7,744 nt of DNA from an uncultured Eubacterium sp. Its GTDB lineage: Bacteria; Bacillota; Clostridia; Oscillospirales; Acutalibacteraceae. Both the position numbers and the translations under genes were made by a program. Positions 1 through 6,921 of this stretch are shown in pieces (position 1 is the first letter of the stretch; each line of letters opens with the position of its first letter). Below the pieces are notes generated by a model. The model was not told the origin of the DNA. It was given only the letters and a program-made list of their open reading frames with translations, and ran no database searches. Location of the stretch: positions 1 to 7,744 of the forward strand of contig CAJOER010000140.1 in NCBI GenBank assembly GCA_905233805.1, read 5' to 3'.

Positions 1-1
1 G

Positions 2-283
2 CTGCTCGCTCTCGGACTTACAACGGGAGTTATGGCGGAGGTATTCAACCTTCTTTCCGAAATGCTCGGAAAGTCTGTAATCGGAATAATACCGATGACG
101 CTTGTGTTTATCTTAGGTCATTTAATTAATATAGGTCTTAACGCACTCGGCTCATACGTTCACACTATGAGGCTTCAGTACGTTGAAATGTTCAGTAAAT
201 TTTACGAGGGCGGCGGAAAACAGTTTGAACCGTTCACTCTCAACAGTAAATATATTAGAATCAAGGAGGAAAACAAAAAATGA
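2..283 (+). CDS. ntpI: V/A-type ATPase subunit I (a-subunit homologue), C-terminal end only
   Basis: Partial gene entering from the left edge; the open frame runs from base 2 to a TGA at 281-283 (93 residues seen). Subunit I is the membrane stator that forms the two ion half-channels beside the rotating K ring. The visible part holds the last two membrane helices (about residues 1-23 and 32-52) and the family ending HTMRLQYVEMFSKFYEGGG, followed by the usual short cytoplasmic tail. The Arg at bases 170-172 in MRLQY aligns with yeast Vph1 Arg799 and E. hirae NtpI Arg629, one of two arginines important for ion transfer. The other normally lies in a YLRLLALGL-type motif; here LLALGL begins at base 2, so that Arg would sit just outside the window. 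The stop overlaps the K start (ATGA), implying translational coupling. The frame is intact as far as visible. Confidence 0.93.
   Translation: MLALGLTTGVMAEVFNLLSEMLGKSVIGIIPMTLVFILGHLINIGLNALGSYVHTMRLQYVEMFSKFYEGGGKQFEPFTLNSKYIRIKEENKK
263..270 (+). promoter_or_regulatory. Ribosome binding site of ntpK
   Basis: AAGGAGGA lies 9 bases before the ATG at 280, inside the 3' end of the I gene. It is among the strongest Shine-Dalgarno sequences in the operon, which fits the need for about ten K copies per complex. It fixes the K start. Confidence 0.8.
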
Positions 284-724
284 ATGGATTAGTATTAGCT
301 GTATTTGCAGCAGTAATTGCAACGGTACTTGCAGGTATCGGTTCGGCAAAGGGCGTAGGCGGAGCAGGACAGGCTTCAATGGGCGTTCTCTCTGAGGACC
401 CGTCAAAGTTCGGTAAAATGCTCGTATTAACTCTTCTCCCCGGTACGCAGGGACTTTACGGATTTATCGTAGGTTTCCTTATCGTCGCTAACTGCGGCGT
501 ACTCGGCGGCGACATCCCCGACCTTGCTCACGGTTTTGCATTTCTTGCAGCTGCGTGCGCTATCGGTATCGGCGGACTTGTTTCGGGTATTGAACAGGGT
601 AAAACCGCAGTTTCGGGTATTGCCAAAGGCAATGGTATCTATCACGCTTGTAGAAATCTATGCTCTTCTTTCGTTCATCGTTTCCCTTCTTGCTGTAATT
701 TCTATTCCCAATCTTCAATTCTAA
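280..724 (+). pseudogene. ntpK: V/A-type ATPase subunit K (proteolipid, rotor ring), frame-broken by a short deletion
   Basis: Subunit K is the 16-kDa, four-helix proteolipid that forms the membrane rotor ring and carries the transported ion. Residues 1-114 read in the frame of ATG 280: helix 1 with GIGSAKGVG, helix 2 with LLPGTQGLYG (residues 52-61), and helix 3 with SGIEQGK (102-108). The frame then breaks at bases 619-625. The last helix continues in the next frame from PKAMVSITLVEIYALL to TAA at 722-724, and includes the ion-binding Glu (bases 653-655, E. hirae Glu139). The loop between helices 3 and 4 is about 9-10 residues short, so this is a deletion of roughly 29 bases, not a one-base slip. 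Read as given, the first frame runs to 750 with a nonsense tail and no essential Glu. The composite plus the missing loop matches the usual length of about 156 residues. Identity is certain; whether the break is real is not. Confidence 0.9.
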
Positions 725-742
725 CCGAAAGGCAGAACGTTA

Positions 743-1387
743 ATGACTAACGATAACAAGCTTTTTGAAAGCATTATTAATTCAGGAAAAGAACAGGCCG
801 ACTCAATTATCGCCGAGGCTGAGAAAAAAGCTGCGGAGATAAAGAGCGAAGCTGAAAAGAAAGCTGAAGCCGAAGCAGAAGAGATTAAAAAATCCGCTCA
901 GGAAAAGGCAATCAACCTTAAAAATTCAGCTTTAAGCAGCGCCTCGCTCACAACAAGAAATGCGGTTCTTCAGGCTAAGAGAAGCGAAATTAACAAAACG
1001 CTTGAGGGCATGGTTGAATACATTACCGCCCTTGACGATAAAAGCTATTTCGACTTCATTTACAAAACTGCCGAAAACGTTGACGAAAAAAGCGGCACGG
1101 TTCTTCTCAATAAAAAGGATAAAGAGCGTCTTCCCTCAGACTTTACGGATAAAATGAAGAAGGCGGGAATTGACGCAAATATAGGCGACGAGGCTGTCGA
1201 TATTCCGGGCGGCTTTATTCTCCGTTGCGGCGAAATTGAGACTAACTGCTCTCTTGACGCGCTTATTGAGGACCGTAAAAATGAATTAGAGGACTTTATT
1301 AACCAGTCTTTGTTTGAGAAAAAGAGCTTCTCACTTCTGCCGATATTGAAGCCATGCTTGCGTGCGAAGATATTAATTCGCTTCTGA
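743..1387 (+). CDS. ntpE: V/A-type ATPase subunit E (peripheral stalk), 3' end altered by a deletion
   Basis: Subunit E is part of the peripheral stalk that holds the A3B3 head against rotor torque. The N-terminal half is a long Ala/Glu/Lys coiled coil (about residues 15-70, with repeated AEKKA-type units). The globular C-terminal domain follows, with the family features VDIPGGFILRCGEIETNCS and then LDALIEDRKNELEDFINQSLF near residue 191 (base 1315). Members usually stop within a few residues of such a LF ending. Here the frame runs on for 23 unrelated residues to TGA 1385-1387, over DNA that belongs to subunit C in another frame. The true E end, the intergenic bases and the C start were therefore probably removed. 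The start ATG 743 has only a modest GAAAGG site (727-732) and lies 18 bases after the K stop. Confidence 0.9.
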   Translation: MTNDNKLFESIINSGKEQADSIIAEAEKKAAEIKSEAEKKAEAEAEEIKKSAQEKAINLKNSALSSASLTTRNAVLQAKRSEINKTLEGMVEYITALDDKSYFDFIYKTAENVDEKSGTVLLNKKDKERLPSDFTDKMKKAGIDANIGDEAVDIPGGFILRCGEIETNCSLDALIEDRKNELEDFINQSLFEKKSFSLLPILKPCLRAKILIRF

Positions 1388-2247
1388 TTTATCTGCGCGA
1401 TAAGGGCTACGGCGAGGGCGAAAGCGTTGACGAGCTGATTAATAACACGAGAAAAGACACGGTGAAATATATCTCGGATATAGTTCCCGATATTTCCGTA
1501 TTTGATATTTTCAGCATAGTCAATGACGCCCACAACATCAAAGCCGTGATTAAGGGGCTTCTTGCTTACGTTGATTATAAAAATCTTATCGTTGAGCCTT
1601 ATACGGTTGAGCCTGACGTAATTGAAACGGCAGTAAAGGAAAAGAAGTATTCTCTTCTTCCCGAGACTTTTTTTGAAGCGGCTGAAAAGGCGTATGAAAT
1701 TCTCGCTCATACAGCTGACGCAAGGCTTGCGGACGCTTACATTGATTTAGCGTGTATGAACGCTCAGCTCAAAAAGGCGCAGGAAACGAAAATTGATTTT
1801 CTTATCGAATACTTCAAAACCGATATTTTCTACCGCAACGTAAAGACAGCGCTGAGAGGCTGTATTACCAAGGCGGATAAAAACTACTTTGAAACGGCGC
1901 TTATCGACGGGCTTGAGGGCTTTGACAAGAAGGATATAATCACCGAGTCGTTAAAAGGCGTTGACGCGCTTTGCGATTATCTCGCGCTTAAAGACAGATA
2001 TAAGAGCGCGGGAGCGGTTGAGGCGTACAAATCCTCCCCTGCCGCATTTGAAAGATACTGCGACAATCTTCTCAACTCTCTTGCAGTCGAAAAGTGTAAG
2101 AGAGCGGGAACCGGTGCTGAAGCGGCGCTCGGATTTTATATCGCCCGTCTTGCAGAGGAAAAAGCGATACACATTATCGCCGTTGGAATTGAAACCGACT
2201 CCCCTGCGGAAATAACAAGAGAAAGGCTGCGTGAGCTTTATGGCTGA
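1318..2247 (+). CDS. ntpC: V/A-type ATPase subunit C (d-subunit homologue), N-terminus missing
   Basis: Subunit C is the socket that joins the central D-F shaft to the K ring. Family sequence is readable right after an in-frame TGA (1315-1317), as EKELLTSADIEAMLACED. The first in-frame ATG is at 1354, but it falls inside conserved sequence and has no ribosome site. The protein continues intact to TGA 2245-2247 with LRDKGYGEG, ISVFDIFSIVNDAHNIKAVI, the NVKTALRG segment and an all-helical C-terminal repeat ending ITRERLRELYG. The 309 readable residues compare with roughly 325-350 for the family. About 15-20 N-terminal residues, normally a YAVARIR-type start, are absent, together with the E stop. 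The 3' end overlaps the F start by 8 bases. The family is certain; the start is lost as given. Confidence 0.88.
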   Translation, partial: EKELLTSADIEAMLACEDINSLLIYLRDKGYGEGESVDELINNTRKDTVKYISDIVPDISVFDIFSIVNDAHNIKAVIKGLLAYVDYKNLIVEPYTVEPDVIETAVKEKKYSLLPETFFEAAEKAYEILAHTADARLADAYIDLACMNAQLKKAQETKIDFLIEYFKTDIFYRNVKTALRGCITKADKNYFETALIDGLEGFDKKDIITESLKGVDALCDYLALKDRYKSAGAVEAYKSSPAAFERYCDNLLNSLAVEKCKRAGTGAEAALGFYIARLAEEKAIHIIAVGIETDSPAEITRERLRELYG

Positions 2248-2520
2248 GAAAATTGCAATAATCGGCGACAGAGAAAGCATTAAAGGCTTTGCGGCTATCG
2301 GCTTTGATATTTTTGAATGCACCGCGGACAGGGCGGCAAGCATTCTTAAAGCGGCAGCCGAAACCGAAGAATACAAAAGGAATGTAAAAAATACGAAGAA
2401 AAAATGCTCCCCGCAATTATTCCCGTACCGGGAATTAAAGGCAATAACGGAATCGGAAGAGACAGACTCTCCCATTTTGTTGAACGCGCGGTAGGAAGCG
2501 ATATTATATTCAAAAACTGA
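2240..2520 (+). pseudogene. ntpG: V/A-type ATPase subunit F, frame-broken by a short deletion
   Basis: Subunit F is a small Rossmann-like protein on the central rotor, bound to D (called NtpG in E. hirae). Residues 1-45 read from ATG 2240: IAIIGDRESIKGFAAIGFDI is the classic start, and the segment runs to ETEEY at base 2374. Family sequence resumes at 2380 in the next frame as ECKKYEEKMLPAIIPVPG and runs through GIGRDRLSHFVERAVGSDII to TGA 2518-2520. The strand-helix around a VIYITEQ-type motif is absent, about 13-15 residues. With 5 bases left over at the junction, the deletion is about 40 bases. The two parts (45 and 46 residues) plus the missing block give the usual length of about 103. 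Read unbroken, the first frame ends with a nonsense tail at 2494. ATG 2240 is preferred over GTG 2231 because homology starts there. It overlaps C by 8 bases, and the TGA overlaps the A ribosome site. Confidence 0.87.
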
Positions 2521-2527
2521 GGTGAGG
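2519..2527 (+). promoter_or_regulatory. Ribosome binding site of ntpA
   Basis: GAGGTGAGG overlaps the F stop codon (2518-2520). AGGTG at 2520-2524 is 6 bases from ATG 2531. This decides the A start: the in-frame GTG at 2522 lies inside the ribosome site and adds only three non-family residues. Confidence 0.75.
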
Positions 2528-2530
2528 CAT

Positions 2531-4297
2531 ATGAACCAAGGCACTATTACCAAGGTAGCCGGCCCTCTCGTTATTGCAGAGGGTATGCGCGATGCTAATA
2601 TGTACGACGTTGTTCGTGTTAGTGACAAAAATCTTATAGGCGAAATAATAGAGATGCACGAGGACCGCGCTTCTATTCAGGTATACGAAGAAACTGCGGG
2701 ACTCGGCCCCGGAGAAAAGGTTGTAACTACGGGAAGTCCTCTTTCCGTTGAACTCGGCCCCGGTCTAATCGGTTCTATTTACGACGGAATTCAGCGTCCT
2801 CTTGAAGAGATAATGAAGCTTACAGGCTCAAATCTTCAGAGAGGTATTGAGGTTCCCGCGCTTAACAGAGAAAAGCTGTGGAACTTTGAAACAAGCACGT
2901 CCGTCGGCGATAAAGTAAAGGGCGGCGATTCGCTCGGTATCGTTAAAGAAACCGCGGCGGTTACCCATAAGATTATGGTACCTAACGGTATTGAAGGAAC
3001 CGTAAAGGCTATTCACGGCGGCGACCATACCGTTGAGGATGTTGTAGCCGTAATAGAAACCGAAAACGGCGACAAAGATATAAAGCTCTTCCAGAGCTGG
3101 CCCGTACGTATAGGCAGACCTTATAAGAAAAAACTCTCCCCCGACGTTCTTCTCACAACGGGACAGAGAGTTATCGACACGCTTTTCCCGATAGCAAAGG
3201 GCGGCGTTGCGTCTATTCCCGGTCCGTTCGGTTCGGGCAAGACCGTAGTACAGCACCAGCTTGCTAAATGGGCTGCTGCGGATATTATCGTATATATCGG
3301 CTGCGGCGAGCGCGGAAACGAGATGACAGACGTTCTTAACGAATTCCCCGAGCTTAAGGACCCGAGAACGGGCAATTCTCTTATGGAGAGAACCGTTCTT
3401 ATCGCCAACACCTCGGATATGCCCGTTGCGGCGCGTGAGGCGTCAATTTACACGGGTATTACAATCGCCGAATACTTCCGCGATATGGGTTATACTGTTG
3501 CTCTTATGGCTGACTCAACTTCACGATGGGCTGAGGCTCTTCGTGAAATGTCGGGACGTCTTGAAGAGATGCCCGGTGAAGAGGGTTATCCCGCTTACCT
3601 CGGCTCACGTCTTGCTCAGTTCTATGAGCGTGCGGGACGCGTTATTATCAACGGTACAGAGGATACCGAAGGCGCGCTTTCGGTAATCGGAGCCGTATCG
3701 CCTCCCGGCGGTGATATTTCAGAGCCGGTATCTCAGGCAACTCTACGTATCGTAAAGGTATTCTGGGGACTTGACGCGGGACTTGCGTATAAGAGACACT
3801 TCCCCGCTATCAACTGGCTTACCTCATATTCACTTTATACAGACCATCTTGACGTATGGTTTGAGAAAAACGTGTCCGCCGACTGGGCTGATTACAGAAG
3901 ACGTCTTATGCTTCTTCTTCAGGACGAGGCAGAACTCGAGGAAATCGTAAACCTCGTCGGTATGGACGCACTCTCTGCTCCTGACAGAATTAAACTTGAA
4001 GCTGCAAGGTCTATAAGAGAGGACTACCTCCATCAGGACGCATTTGACAGCATAGACACCTATACCTCGCTTACAAAGCAGCACTTCATGCTCAAAGCAA
4101 TTATGGCATATTACGACGCCGCAGTTGAAGGCCTAAAAAACGGCGCTTCGGTTGACGAGCTTATTGCCCTTCCCGTAAGAGAGAGAATAGGCAGATTCAA
4201 GTATTGCAGCGAGCAGGAAATTGAAAAAGAATTTGACGCTATTACGCTTCAGCTTCAGAGCGAAGTAAACGGCGCATGCGAAAGGGGTGAGGACTGA
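2531..4297 (+). CDS. ntpA: V/A-type ATPase catalytic subunit A
   Basis: Catalytic ATP-hydrolysing or -synthesising subunit of the A3B3 head; 588 residues, the normal size, intact from ATG 2531 to TGA 4295-4297. Domains in order: N-terminal beta-barrel (about 1-70) with QVYEETAGLGPGE; the non-homologous bulge typical of A subunits (about 110-190) with HKIMVPNGIEGTV; the nucleotide-binding domain with Walker A GPFGSGKT (231-238, Lys237) and GCGERGNEM (257-265) holding the likely catalytic Glu260; and Walker B VALMADS (323-329) followed by STSRWAEALREMSGR. VSPPGGDISEPV and the helical C-terminal domain complete it. I see no in-frame gap against the E. hirae sequence as I recall it, in contrast to its neighbours F and B. 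It begins 10 bases after F and its stop shares one base with the B start. Confidence 0.97.
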   Translation: MNQGTITKVAGPLVIAEGMRDANMYDVVRVSDKNLIGEIIEMHEDRASIQVYEETAGLGPGEKVVTTGSPLSVELGPGLIGSIYDGIQRPLEEIMKLTGSNLQRGIEVPALNREKLWNFETSTSVGDKVKGGDSLGIVKETAAVTHKIMVPNGIEGTVKAIHGGDHTVEDVVAVIETENGDKDIKLFQSWPVRIGRPYKKKLSPDVLLTTGQRVIDTLFPIAKGGVASIPGPFGSGKTVVQHQLAKWAAADIIVYIGCGERGNEMTDVLNEFPELKDPRTGNSLMERTVLIANTSDMPVAAREASIYTGITIAEYFRDMGYTVALMADSTSRWAEALREMSGRLEEMPGEEGYPAYLGSRLAQFYERAGRVIINGTEDTEGALSVIGAVSPPGGDISEPVSQATLRIVKVFWGLDAGLAYKRHFPAINWLTSYSLYTDHLDVWFEKNVSADWADYRRRLMLLLQDEAELEEIVNLVGMDALSAPDRIKLEAARSIREDYLHQDAFDSIDTYTSLTKQHFMLKAIMAYYDAAVEGLKNGASVDELIALPVRERIGRFKYCSEQEIEKEFDAITLQLQSEVNGACERGED

Positions 4298-5609
4298 TGC
4301 CGAAAGAATACCGTACAATAAGAGAGGTTGCGGGACCGCTTATGATGGTCAGCAACGTTGAAGACGTAAAATACGACGAACTTGCGGAAATTGAACTCCC
4401 CAACGGAGAACTCAGAAGATGTAAGGTTCTTGAAATTGACGGCGGCAACGCCCTCGTTCAGCTTTTCGAGTCCTCGGCAGGTATCAACCTTTCAGGCTCA
4501 AAAGTCCGCTTTTTGGGAAGGTCAATGGAGCTTCCCGTGTCTCAGGATATGCTTTCACGTGTATTCGACGGACTCGGCAACCCGATTGACGGCGGCCCCG
4601 AAATTATCCCCGACGCAAGAATGGATATTAACGGCAGACCTATGAACCCCGCGGCGAGAAACTATCCGCAGGAGTTTATCCAGTCTCGGCTTCGGGACTT
4701 CCCCACGCTCAGCTTGCAGCTCAGATTGCAAGACAGGCAACGGTAAGAGGCAAGGACGAACAGTTCGCCGTTGTATTCGCCGCTATGGGTATTACCTTTG
4801 AAGAAGCGGATTACTTTATCAATTCGTTCACGGAGTCGGGCGCGCTTGACAGAACCGTTATGTTCGTTAACCTTGCAAAGGACCCCGCTATTGAAAGAAT
4901 TGCGACTCCCCGTGTTGCGCTCACCTGTGCGGAATATCTTGCATTTGAACTCAATATGCACGTGCTCGTAATTATGACGGATATTACTAACTATGCCGAC
5001 GCTCTGCGTGAGGTTTCGGCAGCACGTAAAGAGGTTCCCGGAAGACGAGGATATCCCGGTTATATGTATACCGACCTTGCTAACCTCTATGAGAGAGCGG
5101 GAAGAATCAAGGGTAAAGACGGTTCTATTACGCTTATACCGATTCTTTCAATGCCCGAGGATGACAAGACTCATCCCATCCCCGACCTTACGGGATATAT
5201 CACCGAGGGACAGATTATTCTCTCCCGTGAGCTTTACAGAAAGGGCGTAACGCCGCCCATCGACGTTCTCCCCTCGCTTTCACGTCTTAAAGATAAGGGT
5301 ATCGGAAAAGGAAGAACACGTGAGGACCACGCCGCTTCGATGAACCAGCTTTTCGCCGCTTACGCAAGAGGTAAGGACGCGAAGGAACTTATGGTAATCC
5401 TCGGCGAGGCAGCGCTTACCGATATAGATAAGCTGTATGCCGAATTCGCGGACAGGTTTGAAAACGAATACGTTTCTCAGGGATACACAACAAACCGCTC
5501 TATTGAGGATACGCTTGAAGTCGGCTGGGAACTTCTCAGAATTCTTCCGAGGAGTGAGCTTAAACGTATTAAGGACGAAATGCTCGACAAGTATTACGAA
5601 ACGAAATAA
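4297..5609 (+). pseudogene. ntpB: V/A-type ATPase regulatory subunit B, frame-broken by a short deletion
   Basis: Non-catalytic nucleotide-binding partner of A. Residues 1-129 read from ATG 4297 (KEYRTIREVAGPLMMV at the start, ending ARNYPQEFIQ at base 4683). The remaining 307 residues read in another frame from 4686 (SASGLPHAQLAAQIARQATV) to TAA 5607-5609. They include AAMGITFEEADYF, TNYADALREVSAARKEVPGRR, MPEDDKTHPIPDL and the ending ELKRIKDEMLDKYY. Missing between them is the block recalled as TGISAIDxLNTLVRGQKLPIF, 21 residues, with two bases left over. The deletion is therefore about 61 bases, and 129+21+307 gives 457, the expected length. As given, the first frame stops at 4746, after 149 residues. 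Without the block B would lack part of its central domain. AAAGGGG at 4281-4287 supports the start. All sequence outside the junction looks functional. Confidence 0.93.
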
Positions 5610-5625
5610 TTATTAAGAGGCTATT

Positions 5626-6285
5626 ATGGCAGTAATGAACGTAAATCCGACAAGGATGCAGCTTCAGAAGCTGAAAAAACAACTGAATACTGCTCTTCGC
5701 GGACACAAGATGCTCAAGGATAAGCGCGACGAATTAATGCGCCAGTTTCTGGAACTTGTAAAGCAGGATATGGAACTGAGAAAGACCATTGAGGAAAAAC
5801 TCAGGCGCTGTAACGCAGGCTTTGCAAGCGCAGGCGCGGTAATGAGCAGCGAAGTTCTTGACGAGTCGCTTATCACGACTAAGCAGAAAATGTACGCTAA
5901 CGCTGACAGTAAAAACATAATGAGCGTTAACGTTCCCGTATTTTCTACTCAGACGAGAACCGACGAATCCGCGAGCACCTATCCTTACGGCTTTGCTTAT
6001 ACCTCTTTTGAGCTTGACGAAGCGATTGAAGCGCTCAACGACACGGCTCAGGATTTAGTAAAGCTTGCCGAGATTGAGAAATCCTGCGAGATGATGAGCG
6101 CGGAAATTGAAAAGACGAGAAGAAGGGTTAACTCCCTTGAACACGTCCTTATTCCGCGTTACAGCGAAACTATCAAGTATATTTCAATGAAACTTGAGGA
6201 GAACGACCGTTCGTCCAAGGCAAGACTTATGAAGGTTAAGGATATGCTTCTGGAGCAGGCGCATCACTTTTCGGAAAATAACTGA
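5626..6285 (+). CDS. ntpD: V/A-type ATPase subunit D (central rotor shaft)
   Basis: Subunit D is the long antiparallel coiled coil that turns inside the A3B3 head and transmits torque to F, C and the K ring. Its 219 residues are normal. The N-terminal NPTRMQLQKLKKQLNTALRG (from residue 7) and HKMLKDKRDELMRQF form the first helix. The middle contains NIMSVNVPVF. The second long helix carries EKTRRRVNSLEHVLIPR and KYISMKLEENDRS. The frame is complete. AAGAGG (5615-5620) sits 5 bases from ATG 5626, and the gap from B is 16 bases. It ends with tandem stops TGA TAA (6283-6288) and is followed at once by a terminator, so it is the last gene of the operon here. The E. hirae operon continues past D; no such genes are present. 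Confidence 0.96.
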   Translation: MAVMNVNPTRMQLQKLKKQLNTALRGHKMLKDKRDELMRQFLELVKQDMELRKTIEEKLRRCNAGFASAGAVMSSEVLDESLITTKQKMYANADSKNIMSVNVPVFSTQTRTDESASTYPYGFAYTSFELDEAIEALNDTAQDLVKLAEIEKSCEMMSAEIEKTRRRVNSLEHVLIPRYSETIKYISMKLEENDRSSKARLMKVKDMLLEQAHHFSENN

Positions 6286-6292
6286 TAAATGA

Positions 6293-6320
6293 AAAAACGC
6301 CGAAATCATTCGGCGTTTTT
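6293..6320. terminator. Bidirectional rho-independent terminator between the ATPase operon and the ANTAR gene
   Basis: A perfect 12-base-pair inverted repeat: AAAAACGCCGAA (6293-6304), 4-base loop ATCA, TTCGGCGTTTTT (6309-6320). It has a GC core flanked by A on one side and T on the other, so it gives a U-tract in either direction. It lies 7 bases after the D stop and serves the two converging transcripts. On the minus strand its arm is also the last coding sequence of the ANTAR gene. Confidence 0.93.
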
Positions 6321-6890
6321 AATTATTTCGTTTGCAATTTGTATTTTGGTTACGCATCTGTCCATAGCCTGCTTTTCAATATATCTGTGAGCCTCAGGCT
6401 CGGACATATTTTCTTTTTCGATAAGCAGCCATTTTGCTTTATTAACGAGCCTGATTTCCTGCATTTTGTCTTCAATGCTCGTTGATTTTTTCTCTACTGA
6501 AAGGAGCTTGCCTTTAACTGTTTTCATCCAGCGCAGCGCAGTAGTCATGGACTGTTTTGACATAGGCTTCGGAAGGGTGAAAACGCCGTGGGGCGAAACC
6601 TTTGAATAGACCTCGGAGTGAATCTCATTCTGAATAAGGAAAAGTACGAGCGAGTTACCCGAGGTGCTGCAATCAATCGCATAATTTATTCCTATGTCGT
6701 CGCTGAGAGGAGCGTTTATTATTACAAAATCATAGTCCCTTTCGGCGCTTGCTCTTCGCGCAGCAGAAACGGTTTTTACGAAAGCGACAGGCTCATATCC
6801 TGACTCGGGAAGCATAGATTTCATAGCTTCCGTAAAACTGTCAGCCGAAGAAACGACAAGTACGCTGTACCGCCGCATTTTAAGACTCAT
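6306..6890 (-). CDS. ANTAR-domain regulator with a degenerate receiver domain, next to glutamine synthetase
   Basis: A 194-residue, frame-intact RNA-binding antiterminator type protein. Residues 7-120 form a receiver-like fold (YSVLVVSSADSF, YDFVIINAPLSDD, FTLPKPMS). The acidic pair expected after the first strand is Ser14-Ser15, and the phospho-acceptor position is Asn59; only Lys108-Pro109 is kept. Phosphorylation therefore looks unlikely. Residues 138-192 are an ANTAR domain (IRLVNKAKWLLIEKENMSE, EAHRYIEKQAMDR), the three-helix module that binds paired hexaloop RNA hairpins to prevent termination. It starts 31 bases after the glutamine synthetase stop, so the two are probably co-transcribed. 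ANTAR proteins beside glnA are known in clostridia (GlnR of Clostridium saccharobutylicum) and linked to nitrogen control. No target RNA is seen here; it would be expected upstream of glnA, outside the window. The start at 6890 is set by a strong ribosome site. Confidence 0.9.
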   Translation of the reverse strand: MSLKMRRYSVLVVSSADSFTEAMKSMLPESGYEPVAFVKTVSAARRASAERDYDFVIINAPLSDDIGINYAIDCSTSGNSLVLFLIQNEIHSEVYSKVSPHGVFTLPKPMSKQSMTTALRWMKTVKGKLLSVEKKSTSIEDKMQEIRLVNKAKWLLIEKENMSEPEAHRYIEKQAMDRCVTKIQIANEIIKNAE

Positions 6891-6895
6891 ATGCT

Positions 6896-6905
6896 CCCCT
6901 CCTTT
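6896..6905 (-). promoter_or_regulatory. Ribosome binding site of the ANTAR gene
   Basis: On the minus strand this reads AAAGGAGGGG, 5 bases before the ATG ending at 6890. It favours that start over the in-frame ATG at 6878 (MRRYSV), where the conserved fold begins. Confidence 0.8.
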
Positions 6906-6921
6906 CGTAGATTTTTATGAA

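Noticed and set aside
524..724. A separate small membrane protein gene of 66 residues
   Set aside because: Its only meaningful part, from PKAMV onward, is the last helix of subunit K. The upstream part is K read in the wrong frame.
811..900. Repeat-like AAG/GAA/GCT-rich stretch in ntpE as a possible DNA repeat
   Set aside because: It encodes the Ala/Glu/Lys coiled coil typical of subunit E. The similarity between units reflects the protein, not a mobile or structural repeat.
1060..1710. Minus-strand open frame of 216 residues across the E/C boundary
   Set aside because: It lies antisense to well-recognised E and C sequence, has no family-like motif or ribosome site, and arises from the codon bias of the real genes.
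2375..2400. Programmed ribosomal frameshift in subunit F at the A-rich stretch
   Set aside because: A frameshift would not restore the missing residues, and the similarity break comes before the A-run. The same reasoning excludes recoding at the K, B and glnA breaks.
2522..2530. GTG at 2522 as the start of subunit A
   Set aside because: The GTG is part of the ribosome binding site, and the ATG at 2531 is correctly spaced and matches the family start.
1951..2628. Minus-strand open frame of 225 residues over the end of C, F and the start of A
   Set aside because: It is an antisense shadow of three recognised genes and shows no recognisable domain or start signal.
4555..4740. Minus-strand open frame opposite the break in subunit B
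   Set aside because: It is fully antisense to recognised B sequence, with no domain or ribosome site, and does not explain the break.
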